64,000 nucleotides of DNA from Stenotrophomonas pavanii (GTDB lineage: Bacteria > Pseudomonadota > Gammaproteobacteria > Xanthomonadales > Xanthomonadaceae). Below, piece after piece: positions 15,601 through 24,998 of this stretch. A model generated the notes under the pieces. That model was not told where the DNA came from and made no database searches. It worked only from the letters and a program-made list of their open reading frames with translations. The position numbers and the translations under genes are program-made. The number at the start of each line of letters is the position of its first letter. Within the stretch, counting starts at the first letter, position 1. The stretch lies in contig NZ_FNFQ01000001.1 in NCBI RefSeq assembly GCF_900101175.1, positions 372,001 through 436,000 on the forward strand. The letters run 5' to 3'.

Positions 15601-16517
15601 AGCGCCCAGCCCTCGGCCTGGCGCTGCCAGCGCAGGCGGGCCTGCAGTCGCTGCAGCTGCAGCTGCGGCGCCGCCATGCCGGGTATCGGTGCGCCATCGA
15701 TGCGCACGTCGCGCAGGTCCGAATCCGTGGTCAGCGCCACCGGCGCGAAATCGCGCAGGGTCAACCACAGGTTCAACTCGCCCTTGCCCTCGCGCAGGCG
15801 CACGCCGCCAGCCGCCAGCAAGGGCGCCCAGGCGTGGAAATCGACCGGGTCGGCGCCCAGCCAGGCCTCGCCGTTGCCGCGCGCGCGGTCAACGTCCAGC
15901 ACCGCGGTCAGCGGCAGCGCTTCGGGCTGCGCCCAGGCGCGCACGCCCACGCGCAGCCGATCCCCATTGACCCGCAGGCGCAGATCGATGCGCGGCAGCG
16001 TGCTGTCGATGCCCAGCGCCGGCGCGTGCACGCTCAGGCGGCCGCCGATCACCTGCAGCTCGCCCAGCCGGCGCAGCGCATCGAGGGGATCACCACCGTT
16101 GTCGGACTGCGGCAGCCCGCGCACCGACCAGCGGCCGTGTTCATCCTGCTGCAGGTCCAGCGCCAGGCCGCGCAGGCGCAGCTCGGTCAACGAGTGGCCG
16201 GGCAGCAGCCCGCTGTACATCGACACCAGGACTTCGGCCTCGCCGATCGGCAGGCCCTGCCCGGCGCCGATGCGCAGGCCCTTCAGCTGCAGCAGCGGGC
16301 CACGCCGGGTCCAGGCGGTCTGCAGCTGGTCGAAACGCACCGGCTGGCCGGCACGCTCGCTCAGCCAGGCGGCAATCTTCTCCGGATGGCGCTCGGCCAG
16401 CGGCAGCAGCTGGCTGAGCGTGCCCACCAGCAGTGCAAGCCCGACCAGGCCCACCGCACAGGCGGCAATGAAATGACGGCGGATCCTTCGCAGTCGCAGG
16501 CGCGGCGGCGCGCTCAT
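12660..16517 (-). CDS. yhdP: YhdP family AsmA-like envelope protein
   Basis: A 1285-residue protein of the YhdP/AsmA-like family, large bridge-like proteins implicated in phospholipid movement from inner to outer membrane. Seen: an Arg-rich N-terminus, one membrane anchor (about residues 15-38, GLVGLALLVGTLSQLLPL), then a long beta-rich periplasmic region with repeated LRLRG and LQL strands. The C-terminal part has GLLSVAQLPRRLMFDFRD and KPLGEIGARTYKVTGPW, both characteristic. The tail is Pro-rich. It follows rng by 30 bases, the standard order. Confidence 0.92.
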   Translation of the reverse strand: MSAPPRLRLRRIRRHFIAACAVGLVGLALLVGTLSQLLPLAERHPEKIAAWLSERAGQPVRFDQLQTAWTRRGPLLQLKGLRIGAGQGLPIGEAEVLVSMYSGLLPGHSLTELRLRGLALDLQQDEHGRWSVRGLPQSDNGGDPLDALRRLGELQVIGGRLSVHAPALGIDSTLPRIDLRLRVNGDRLRVGVRAWAQPEALPLTAVLDVDRARGNGEAWLGADPVDFHAWAPLLAAGGVRLREGKGELNLWLTLRDFAPVALTTDSDLRDVRIDGAPIPGMAAPQLQLQRLQARLRWQRQAEGWALQVPRLRLKNEDGEQRLDGLQLQVGKQLRVRSGDVQAGIALRALALSDRLEVGLRRWLFLSRPQLDVRALQLSGERDGPLWAQGELQSLGFASVGNSPGLRGLGGRFEGDADGFSLQLQPQRQLQFDWPTGFGVRHDLHLAGQIVGWRDEGGGWRIGTPAMRVEGTDYAADVRGGVWFQGDGTRPWLQLAAKLDDVPMTAAKRFWIHSKMSKGATDWLDMALAGGQVRNGVGLVTGDLDDWPFDNNDGRFEATGHITNGDIRFQHDWPLMSQVDADIAFIGPGFDMRGRGDLAGVAVQRFEAGIPDFGHQPLYVRADAPSEAGKLLAMLRQSPLHKDYGDTLDNLVASGPAHVTFDLLQPLHQDEGEGHLQGTVDLAGVKLVDKRFQLTFDNMHGQARYSNGGFGAEELAVRHLGQEGRLSLRAGGYVHDSTRAFESQLSARLDAGVLIDRAPEMAWLKPYITGNSAWTIGVNLPKVAPGAPAPPSELRLSSDLVGTRLDLPAPLDKPASEPLATTVAAQLPMGAGRIDVAFGQRLALAARSHNNQTGVQVTLGSDHVDREPPASGLTVNGRSPTLDALEWISLARGGSDDDAMPLRAVDVQVGQLKLIGGVFEQTRLQLHPGPQALDVRLDGPSLAGRLTVPNADGGTISGQLDRVHWQSLPAAPGAAAAPARVQAGANDMDPAKLPPFALDIADLKFGKVVLGQAVLRTRPLANGLNVDALRFRAPDQEIDITGRWLGRTGGARTELTAQVRSEDLGGLMQNLDYGGQLRGGSGQAQLQAAWSGGPSDFQLGNLQGSLDLHARNGQLLELEPGAGRVLGLLSVAQLPRRLMFDFRDFFSKGFAFNQIDGSMQFGQGMARTDKVLIEGPAANITIRGQADLRNQQFDQTIDVNPRAGNLLTVVGAVAGGPVGAALGAATNAVLSKPLGEIGARTYKVTGPWKEPKVEVIERSRDKTPPPPTPSPAPAIPPTVTDLPRSR

Positions 16518-16547
16518 CGGCCACCGCCGGCCTGCGGCCGGCGACGA

Positions 16548-18027
16548 TCAGAGCAGAACGACATCGAATTGCTCCTGCAGGTACTGCTCGTCCGCCTGGA
16601 AGCGGATGCTCTTGCCGAGGAATTCCTCCAGTTCGGCCACCGCCGCGGACTCCTCGTCGGTAATGCGCGCGACCACCTTGGTCGACGCGATCACCAGCAG
16701 GCGCGCGGCATCGAACTGTCGCACCGCGCGGGTGATCTCGCGGAAGATCTCGTAGGTCACCGTCTCGGTGGTCTTGATGCTGCCGCGGCCACTGCACTGC
16801 GGGCACGTTTCCGACAGCTGGCGCTCCAGGCTTTCCACCGTGCGCTTGCGGGTCATCTCCACCAGGCCCAGCGGCGAGAAATCATAGACCGTGGTCTTGG
16901 CGTGGTCGCGCGCCAGCGCCTTTTCCAGCGTGCGCAGCACCTGCCGGCGATGCTCGGCATCATCCATGTCGATGAAGTCGATGATGATGATGCCGCCCAG
17001 GTTGCGCAGCCGCAGCTGCCGCGCCACCGCCTGCGCAGCCTCCAGGTTGGTGCGGAACACCGTTTCTTCCAGGTTGCGCTGGCCGAGGAACGAACCGGTA
17101 TTGACGTCGATGGTGGTCATCGCCTCGGTCTGGTCGATCACCAGGTAGCCACCGGATTTCAACGGCACCTGCTTGTCCAGCGCGCGGCCGATCTCGTCCT
17201 CCACCCCGAACATGTCGAAGATCGGGCGATCGCCGGAATACAGCTCCAGCTTCTCGGCCAGCACCGGCATGTACTTGGCGACGAAGGCCTGCAGCTGGCC
17301 GAAGGTCTCCTTCGAGTCCACCTTCACCTTGTCCACATCCTTGCGGATCAGGTCGCGCACCGAACGCAGCGGCAGGCTCAGGTCTTCATAGATGATGCTG
17401 CACGAGGGCGCTTCGCGGCCACGGCGCTCGACCACGTTCCACACGCGCGACAGGTAGGCGATGTCTTCGGCGATGGCCTCGGCCGGCTGGCCTTCGGCGT
17501 TGGTGCGCACGATGTAGCCGTAGCCGCCGTGCTGCGCCGACAGCTCGGTCACCAGCGCCTTCAGGCGGGCGCGCTCGGCTTCGTCTTCGATGCGCGCCGA
17601 CACGCCCACCACCTTGGACTGCGGCAGCAGCACCATGTAGCGCGAAGGAATGCTGATCTGCGTGGTCAGGCGGGCGCCCTTGGTGCCGATCGGGTCCTTC
17701 ACCACCTGCACCACGATGTCCTGGCCGTCGCGCAGCAGCTCGACGATCGGCACGCTGGCCGGCGGCGGCAGCGTGGTGTTCTCGGTGTCGGCACTGGCCA
17801 CCGGCGCCGGCCGCACCACGTCGTTGGCGTGCAGGAACGCGGCGCGCTCCAGCCCGACCTCGACGAAGGCGGCCTGCATGCCGGGCATGACCCTCTGCAC
17901 CTTGCCCTTGTAGATGTTGCCGACCACGCCACGGCGCCAGCCGCGCTCGATGTGCAGTTCCTGCAGCATGCCGTTCTCGATCACCGCGACCCGGGTCTCG
18001 CGCGGGGTCACATTGACCAGGATTTCC

Positions 18028-18035
<8 letters not shown>
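16548..18035 (-). CDS. rng: ribonuclease G
   Basis: A 495-residue endoribonuclease that trims the 5' end of 16S rRNA and cuts some mRNAs. Seen: N-terminal [16 protein letters not shown], an S1 domain ([20 protein letters not shown]), the RNase E/G catalytic core with the metal-binding Asp pair in IDVNTGS and IDFIDMDD, and the zinc-link CPQCSGRG. It lacks the long C-terminal scaffold of RNase E. The start MSEEIL is chosen for homology and because it overlaps the maf stop by eight bases. Confidence 0.94.
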
Positions 18036-18636
<601 letters not shown>

Positions 18637-18766
18637 CGGCACAGCATAACCTGAGGCCACCGCCTGAATCGTCGGCAACCCGTTACGGAACCGCTGCAAC
18701 CCCGATCAGGCTCACAGCGCGTTCATCGCTACGACACCACCCTCACCGCCACAACAAGGAGATCCC

Positions 18767-19504
18767 ATGCGCCTGACCGCCACCCCGCTGCTGCTCGCCC
18801 TGTCCCTCGCCCTTGGAACCTCGATGACCGCCCATGCCGCTCCGCCGTCGCCGCCGATCGCCGCCCCGGCCGAAGGCACCCTGCTGAACATCTCGGCCAA
18901 CGCCGAAGCCACCCGTGTACCGGACGTGGCCACGCTGTCCGCCGGCGTGGTCACCCAGGCCGCCGACGGCAACAGCGCCATGCGCCAGAACGCCCAGCAG
19001 ATGGACAAGGTGCTGGCCGCGATCAAGGCCGCCGGCATTGCCGAGCGCGACGTGCAGACCAGCGGCGTCAGCCTCAATCCGCAGTACCGCTACGCCGACA
19101 ACGAAGCGCCGAAGATCACCGGCTACCAGGCCAGCAACACGGTCAGCCTCAAGGTGCGCGACATCGCCAAGCTCGGCAAGGTGCTGGACGCGCTGGCCGC
19201 GCAGGGCGCCAACCAGATCAACGGGCCCAGCTTCGAGATCGACCAGCCCGAGCCGGTCTATGACGAAGCCCGCCTGGCCGCCCTGAAGAAGGCCCAGGCC
19301 CGCGCCCAGACCTACGCCAGGTCGCTGGGCCTGCAGGTGCGCCGCATCGTCAGCATCTCCGAGAACAGCAACGGCGGTTTCCGCCCGATGCCGATGATGC
19401 GCACCATGGCGGCCGGTGCGGCGATGGACAAGGCCACTCCGGTCGCGCCGGGTGAATCCACCGTCTCGGTCAACCTGGACGTGGTGTTCGAACTGGGCCG
19501 CTGA
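18767..19504 (+). CDS. SIMPL domain periplasmic protein (DUF541)
   Basis: A 245-residue exported protein. Seen: an N-terminal signal ending MTAHAA, then the SIMPL domain beginning NISANAEATRVPDVATLSAGV with the family motif DVQTSGVSLNPQYRY and a KAQARAQTYARSLG segment. SIMPL proteins are periplasmic or surface oligomers; E. coli YggE is linked to oxidative stress tolerance. AAGGAG lies six bases before the ATG. A strong terminator follows, so it is monocistronic. Confidence 0.9.
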   Translation: MRLTATPLLLALSLALGTSMTAHAAPPSPPIAAPAEGTLLNISANAEATRVPDVATLSAGVVTQAADGNSAMRQNAQQMDKVLAAIKAAGIAERDVQTSGVSLNPQYRYADNEAPKITGYQASNTVSLKVRDIAKLGKVLDALAAQGANQINGPSFEIDQPEPVYDEARLAALKKAQARAQTYARSLGLQVRRIVSISENSNGGFRPMPMMRTMAAGAAMDKATPVAPGESTVSVNLDVVFELGR

Positions 19505-19527
19505 CCGCGTCTGCCCTGGCCGACAGA

Positions 19528-19555
19528 GGCGGGTCCCGCTGGGGCCCGCCTTTTT
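19528..19555 (+). terminator. intrinsic terminator
   Basis: GGCGGG/CCCGCC stem followed by five T residues, about 25 bases after the SIMPL gene stop codon. Confidence 0.85.
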
Positions 19556-19719
19556 CATGCGTTCCGACGGCGCTGGCTGAAGGCCAGCCCAACACCCCTG
19601 CCCCTGCCTCTATGCAGTGGCGGCCCGGCCGCGCTACTGATGCAGTGCCAGCCGCGTGCGGCAACCCCGCCACGGACCCTGGTGCGTTGAGGACTTCGTC
19701 ACTGGCATGGAGGTGGATC

Positions 19720-20370
19720 ATGGTTCGTACGTACCCCGTTGCATCCCTGCATTTCGACCCCGCCCGGGTGGCCGCCTGGAGCGCGGCGATCGCCCTGCAC
19801 CTGCTGGCCTTCCTGTTGCTGCTCATCCCTGCGACCTACCAGGCCGTGCAGGTGCCGCGTGAAAAGACGCCGGTCCGGCTGATCGAGAAGATCCCGCCCC
19901 CGCCGACGCCGCCGGTGCCGGTCCCGCCCAAGGAGATCGTCCAGGTGGTGCCGAAACCGCGAACGCAGCCGGTGGTACCGCCACTGCCCGCGCCCACCGC
20001 GACCGTGGAGGAGACCCAGGGCATCGCGCTGCCGGCCGCCGAACCGGCTCCGCCGCAGCTGGCGCCCAGCATCGACGCGTCCACCCCGTTGGCCGGCGCC
20101 CAGCTGCAGTACCGCAGCGCCCCTCCGCCGGCCTACCCGATCCAGTCCCTGCGCAACCACGAACAGGGCACGGTGCTGTTGCGGGTGGAAGTGGACAGCC
20201 ATGGCCAACCGGTCGCGGTCAGCGTCGAGCGCAGCAGTGGCTCGCGCAACCTGGACCAGGCCGCCCGCCAGCAGGTACTCCGGCACTGGCGCTTCGAGCC
20301 CGCCCAGCGTGACGGCATGGCCGTTCCGGCCATCGGCCTGGTACCGGTGCAGTTCTCGCTGCCCGACTGA
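19720..20370 (+). CDS. TonB family energy transducer
   Basis: A 216-residue TonB-like protein that couples the proton gradient to outer-membrane receptors. Seen: a membrane anchor at about residues 20-42 (WSAAIALHLLAFLLLLIP), a Pro-rich periplasmic rod (PPPPTPPVPVPPKE), and the C-terminal TonB domain with YPIQSLRNHEQGTVLLRVEV and LDQAARQQVLRHWRFEPA. GGAGG lies seven bases before ATG 19720. No exbB/exbD are adjacent. The TonB-dependent receptor 200 bases downstream is a natural client. Xanthomonads carry several TonB genes, so tonB is not assigned. Confidence 0.9.
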   Translation: MVRTYPVASLHFDPARVAAWSAAIALHLLAFLLLLIPATYQAVQVPREKTPVRLIEKIPPPPTPPVPVPPKEIVQVVPKPRTQPVVPPLPAPTATVEETQGIALPAAEPAPPQLAPSIDASTPLAGAQLQYRSAPPPAYPIQSLRNHEQGTVLLRVEVDSHGQPVAVSVERSSGSRNLDQAARQQVLRHWRFEPAQRDGMAVPAIGLVPVQFSLPD

Positions 20371-20381
20371 GCCCCACCACC

Positions 20382-20402
20382 GGCCCGGCCTCGCGCCGGG
20401 CC
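20382..20402 (+). terminator. GC hairpin after the TonB-family gene
   Basis: GGCCCGGC/GCCGGGCC stem just after the stop codon, without a T tract. Possible terminator or mRNA 3' end protector. Confidence 0.45.
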
Positions 20403-20570
20403 GCCCTCCTCCGGGGCCTGCGCCCGGAATGCGGACGGGGCGGGACCAAGCGTTACTGATTAAGCAAAATTTCACGACTTCGTCACCTGCAGGAAACCTA
20501 GATTGGCGCGTCCCGGCATCGATCCGGCGACAGCCCTCAACGCTACGGTTTTCCAGTTAGGAGAGAAGCT

Positions 20571-23366
20571 GTGAAACACCCGATCCAACGGCCCGCCAGC
20601 CGCCGCCGCAGCACCCTGGCATCGTCCATCACCCACATCCTCACCGGCGGCGCCCTGCTGCTGGCCGGCGCCGTCGCTTCCTCCTCCGCCTTCGCGCAGG
20701 AAAAGGCCACCAACCTCGACCGCATCACGGTCACCGGCTCCAACATTCCGCGCACCAACACCGAGACACCGTCGCCGGTGCAGGTGGTGACCCGCCAGGA
20801 AATCGACCGCACCGGCAAGACCTCGCTGGCCGAGTACCTGCAGACCATCACCGCCGATGGCGCCGGCTCGATTCCCAAGACCTTCGGCAACGGTTTCGCC
20901 GGCGGTGGCGCCGGCATCTCGCTGCGTGGCCTGGGTGCCGGCTCGACGCTGGTGCTGTTGAACGGCCGCCGCATGGCCACCTATGGCCTGGCCGATGACG
21001 GCCAGAAGGTCTTCACCGACCTCAGCACCATTCCGCTCGATGCCGTCGAGCGCGTGGAAGTGCTGAAGGACGGCGCCTCGGCCATCTATGGCTCCGACGC
21101 CATCGCCGGCGTGGTCAACATCATCCTGCGCAGCGACTTCCAGGGTGCCATCCTGCGTGGCTCCTACGGCCTGTCCGGTGACAGCGATGGCGACGCGAAG
21201 AAGGCGACCCTGACCGCCGGTACCGGCGATCTGGCCACCGACGGCTGGAACGCATTCTTCAGCCTGGACGTCGGCAAGACCGACGCGATCAAGATCAGCG
21301 ACCGCAAGAACCGCAAGTGGATCGGCACCGGCGACACGCGCCCGTGGGGCTATGACAAGACCGCCCAGTTCCTGGGCGGTGCATATACCCGTGGCGGCAC
21401 CTCCGGCGGTTCCGGCCCGAACGGTTCCTACCTCGACGCCACCGGCCACCTGGTGCCGCTGCCGGGCTGTACCGGCCTGACCACCATCGGTGGACAGACC
21501 CCGGCCAGCATCGCCGCCGATGGCTGCCTGTGGGATCCGGCGCAGCAGTACCGCGACCTGATTCCGGAAGAGAAGTACGTCAACGTGTTCGGCCGCGCCA
21601 GCTTCGCCTTCGGTGAAGGCGGCGAGATCTACACCGAGATCGGCTACTCGAAGAAGGAAACCATCTTCAGCAACACCCCGTCCGGCGTGTCGGGCGGCTG
21701 GGGCTACCCGGGCGGCCCGGTCAACGCCAACAGCGGCGACGGCGCGACCGTGCTCGGCCCGAACCACCCGGACAACCCGACCCCCGGCACCGCGCGCCGC
21801 GTGCGCTACTCCGCCTGGGATGTCGGCCCGCGCGTCACCGACAACACCAATGAGTTCAACCGCTTCCTGGTCGGCGTCAAGGGCAACTGGGGTGACTGGA
21901 CCTACGACACCGCCTACCTGCACTCGGGCACCGACCTGACCAACAAGCGCACCGGCTTCCTGCGCTACAGCGCCGTTCGCTGTGCGCTGGGCAATGCCAA
22001 CTGCGCCGGTGGCGTGTGGCGCATCGGTGACGATGCGGGCAAGAACTCGCAGGCCCTGTACGACTACATCTCGCCCACGATCAGTGCCCGCGCCAAGTCC
22101 AGCCTGGACATGTTCGACTTCACCGTCTCGCGCAGCCTGGCGGACCTGAAGGGTGGCCCGCTGGGCCTGGCGATCGGTACCGAATGGCGCAAGACCAGCA
22201 ACAGCCTGACCCCGCAGACCTACACCGACCAGGGCGACATCATCGGCCTGGGCTACTCGGCCTATGACGGCACCCAGAACGTGTATGCCGGCTACGTCGA
22301 ACTGTCGGCACCGGTGCTGGAACAGCTGGAACTGTCCGGTGCTGTGCGCTATGACAAGTACGAAAGCGGTGAAGGCAAGGCCACGCCGAAGCTGGGCGTG
22401 AAGTGGACCCCGGCCGACTGGATCGCCCTGCGCGCCAGCTACGCCGAAGGTTTCCGCGCGCCGAACCCGGCCGAGAACGGTGACGGTGGCCTGGCCGCCT
22501 TCTCCACTGCGGTCGACCCGGTGCGTTGCCAGATCAGCGGTGGTGCTGCCAGCGAGTGTGGCGCCAACTCGGTGGCGATCATCACCAAGCCGAACAAGCT
22601 GCTGAAGCCGGAAGAGTCCAAGAGCTACTCGGTCGGCATCGTGCTGCAGCCGACCTCGACCACGTCGATGACCGTCGATGCCTGGCAGATCAAGCGCACC
22701 AACGAGATCGTGCAAGGCAGCACCTCGGCGGCGATCCTCGCCGGCAACGTGCTGCGCGACAGCAACAATCTCAATGGCGTGGCCAACAGCGGCACGATCC
22801 TGGCAGTCAACACCGGCTACGTGAATGCCAGCTCGTCGCGTGTCCGCGGTATCGATACCGACATCCGCCAGACCTTCGAGATCGGCCCGGGCCAGCTCGA
22901 GCTGGACCTGCAGTGGAGCCACATCCTGAAGTTCGAGCGCACCGAAGGCGGCGACACGGTTGATTACGTGGGTACCCACGGCAACTGCGACGTCACCAAC
23001 TGCATCGGTACCCCGAAGGACAAGGTCAACTTCGGCACCACCTGGAAGCAGGGCCCGTGGAGCGTCAGCGGCATCGTCAACTACATCAGCAAGATGGACA
23101 ACACCGACAGCCGCGGTGGCAGCTACCTGGCCTTCTACGCTGACGGCACGCCGGTGACGAAGATCTCCTCGTTCACCACGATGGACCTGTCCGGTCGCTG
23201 GAGCATCAACGACTCGTTCGAACTCAACGCCTCGGTGGCCAACGTGTTCGACCGCATCGCCCCGCTCGACCCGACCACCTACGGCGCAGTGAACTACAAC
23301 CCGATGCACTTCTCCGGTGCGCTGGGCCGTTACTACACCGTCGGCTTCAAGTACACGTTCAAGTAA
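20571..23366 (+). CDS. TonB-dependent outer membrane receptor
   Basis: A 931-residue outer-membrane receptor. Seen: a long signal sequence ending SSSAFAQ, a TonB-box-like LDRITVTGS, a plug domain (IPRTNTETPSPVQVV, SLRGLGAGSTLVLLNGRR, VEVLKDGASAIYGSDAIAGVVN), then a 22-strand-type barrel rich in aromatic strand ends, closing YYTVGFKYTFK. Several Cys pairs sit in extracellular loops. The plug is of the large xanthomonad TBDT subfamily, often tied to uptake of plant-derived or complex nutrients. The substrate cannot be read from sequence. GTG start, preceded by AGGAGA. Confidence 0.92.
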   Translation: MKHPIQRPASRRRSTLASSITHILTGGALLLAGAVASSSAFAQEKATNLDRITVTGSNIPRTNTETPSPVQVVTRQEIDRTGKTSLAEYLQTITADGAGSIPKTFGNGFAGGGAGISLRGLGAGSTLVLLNGRRMATYGLADDGQKVFTDLSTIPLDAVERVEVLKDGASAIYGSDAIAGVVNIILRSDFQGAILRGSYGLSGDSDGDAKKATLTAGTGDLATDGWNAFFSLDVGKTDAIKISDRKNRKWIGTGDTRPWGYDKTAQFLGGAYTRGGTSGGSGPNGSYLDATGHLVPLPGCTGLTTIGGQTPASIAADGCLWDPAQQYRDLIPEEKYVNVFGRASFAFGEGGEIYTEIGYSKKETIFSNTPSGVSGGWGYPGGPVNANSGDGATVLGPNHPDNPTPGTARRVRYSAWDVGPRVTDNTNEFNRFLVGVKGNWGDWTYDTAYLHSGTDLTNKRTGFLRYSAVRCALGNANCAGGVWRIGDDAGKNSQALYDYISPTISARAKSSLDMFDFTVSRSLADLKGGPLGLAIGTEWRKTSNSLTPQTYTDQGDIIGLGYSAYDGTQNVYAGYVELSAPVLEQLELSGAVRYDKYESGEGKATPKLGVKWTPADWIALRASYAEGFRAPNPAENGDGGLAAFSTAVDPVRCQISGGAASECGANSVAIITKPNKLLKPEESKSYSVGIVLQPTSTTSMTVDAWQIKRTNEIVQGSTSAAILAGNVLRDSNNLNGVANSGTILAVNTGYVNASSSRVRGIDTDIRQTFEIGPGQLELDLQWSHILKFERTEGGDTVDYVGTHGNCDVTNCIGTPKDKVNFGTTWKQGPWSVSGIVNYISKMDNTDSRGGSYLAFYADGTPVTKISSFTTMDLSGRWSINDSFELNASVANVFDRIAPLDPTTYGAVNYNPMHFSGALGRYYTVGFKYTFK

Positions 23367-23388
23367 GTCCGGTTGCAGTGTCACCCTC

Positions 23389-23416
23389 GAAGGCCCGGGC
23401 CATTGCCCGGGCCTTC
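23389..23416 (+). terminator. GC hairpin after the receptor gene
   Basis: A strong GAAGGCCCGGGC/GCCCGGGCCTTC stem 23 bases after the stop. No long T tract follows, so termination may be partial. Confidence 0.6.
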
Positions 23417-23523
23417 GTCGTTCCGGCACGGACGGGCGCCAGCGGGCCAGGCCTTTCTTGCAGGCCTGTTCACAGGTACACGGCTACCGTGTCCCTGCGG
23501 CATCGCCGCCGCAGGGGATCTCC

Positions 23524-24945
23524 ATGGCCGCAACATCGCAACGGCTGGGCCTGCCCGCGCTGACCGCACTGGTGGTCGGCTCGATGGTCGGCGCCGGCAT
23601 CTTTTCGCTGCCGCAGAACGTCGCGCGCAGTGCCGGTCCGGCCGCCGCGCTGATCGGCTGGGCGGTCAGTGGCGCCGGCATGCTGATGCTGGCCTTCGTG
23701 TTCCAGGCCCTGGCCAATCGTCGGCCGGATCTTGATACCGGCATCTACGCCTACGCGCGCGAAGGCTTCGGCAACTACATCGGCTTCTCCGCGGCGTGGG
23801 GCTACTGGGTGGCCTCGGTACTCGGCAATGCCAGCTTCTTCGTGCTGATCTTCAGTGGCCTGGGCCACTTCATGCCGGTGTTCGGTGAAGGCAACACCCC
23901 GGCCGCCGTGGCGGCATCGTCCGTGCTGCTGTGGACCGTGCACCTGCTGGTGTTGCGCGGCCTGCGCACGGCCGCCATCGTCAACGGCCTGGTGACGGTG
24001 GCCAAGCTGCTGCCCATCGCACTGTTCCTGGTCCTGGCCGCAGGCGCATTCCGCATGGACGTGTTCCGGGCCGATTTCCTCGGCACGCCCGCCCTCGGCG
24101 ATCTCGGCCAGCAACTGCGCGGCATGATGCTGGTCACCGTGTGGGTGTTCATCGGCATCGAAGGCGCCAGCATCTACTCGCGGCGCGCGGCACGGCGCGC
24201 CGATGTCGGCCGTGCCACCGTGATCGGTTTCCTCGGGGTCTGGCTGCTGCTGGTGCTGGTCAGCCTGCTGTCGATGGGCGTGCTGTCGCAGGCGGAACTG
24301 GCCGGGCTGCCCAACCCATCGATGGCCTACGTGCTGCGCGCCATTGTCGGCGAATGGGGCGCGACGGTGATCATCATCGGTTCGATCGTCTCCGTACTCG
24401 GCGCATTGCTGGCCTGGGTGCTGCTGTGTGCCGAAGTGCTGTATGCCGCCGCCGGTGATGGCACCATGCCGGCCTTCCTCGGCCGCGAGAACGCGCGTGG
24501 CGTGCCGGCCAATGCACTGTGGCTGAGCAATGGCCTGATCCAGTTGTTCCTGCTGCTGGTGCTGGTCAGTTCGGGCAGCTACACCGGGCTGGTGCTGCTC
24601 GCTGCGTCGATGAGCCTGGTGCCCTACTTCCTGTCCACGGCGTTCGGCGTGCAGCTGGCCTGGCGCGGGCAGGCCTACGCCGATGAGCCCGGTGTGCGCT
24701 GGCGTGATTTCGCGGTCGCATTGCTGGCCAGCGCCTACGCGCTGTGGCTGGTGTATGCCGGCGGCCTCGACAACCTGCTGTTGTCGGTGCTGCTGTACGT
24801 GCCCGGCGTGGTGCTGTTCGCACTGGCCCGGCGCCAGCGCGGCGAGCCGGTATTCACGCGTTGGGAATGGGTGCTGTTCGGCGCGATCCTGGCGGTGGCG
24901 ATCGCCACGCTGGTCGCGTTCTGCAGGGGCCAGCTGGCACTGTAG
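23524..24945 (+). CDS. basic amino acid/polyamine antiporter (APC superfamily)
   Basis: A 473-residue inner-membrane transporter with about 12 hydrophobic segments. Seen: the N-terminal APA-family signature LGLPALTALVVGSMVGAG followed by IFSLPQN, then DTGIYAYAREGFGNYIGF and VWVFIGIEGASIYSRRA. These fit the arginine:ornithine antiporter (ArcD/YdgI-like) branch, but substrate assignment is tentative. Start ATG 23524 has AGGGGA upstream. Its stop codon TAG is the TAG of a GTAG repeat head. Confidence 0.87.
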   Translation: MAATSQRLGLPALTALVVGSMVGAGIFSLPQNVARSAGPAAALIGWAVSGAGMLMLAFVFQALANRRPDLDTGIYAYAREGFGNYIGFSAAWGYWVASVLGNASFFVLIFSGLGHFMPVFGEGNTPAAVAASSVLLWTVHLLVLRGLRTAAIVNGLVTVAKLLPIALFLVLAAGAFRMDVFRADFLGTPALGDLGQQLRGMMLVTVWVFIGIEGASIYSRRAARRADVGRATVIGFLGVWLLLVLVSLLSMGVLSQAELAGLPNPSMAYVLRAIVGEWGATVIIIGSIVSVLGALLAWVLLCAEVLYAAAGDGTMPAFLGRENARGVPANALWLSNGLIQLFLLLVLVSSGSYTGLVLLAASMSLVPYFLSTAFGVQLAWRGQAYADEPGVRWRDFAVALLASAYALWLVYAGGLDNLLLSVLLYVPGVVLFALARRQRGEPVFTRWEWVLFGAILAVAIATLVAFCRGQLAL

Positions 24946-24998
24946 AACCGAGCCCACGCTCGGCTTCGCACAGGCAGCCGAGCATGGCTTGGCTCTAC
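24942..24998. repeat. GTAG-type repeat dimer bridging two stop codons
   Basis: Head-to-head GTAG repeat: GTAG at 24942-24945 with an imperfect hairpin (CCGAGCCCACGCTCGG), and CTAC at 24995-24998 after CCGAGCATGGCTTGG. The TAG of each GTAG is the stop codon of the flanking convergent gene, permease on one side and esterase on the other. Confidence 0.8.

Noticed and set aside
20472..23429. Minus-strand frame of about 985 codons opposite the TonB-dependent receptor
   Set aside because: Low-complexity shadow frame; the plus strand encodes a full receptor with all motifs.
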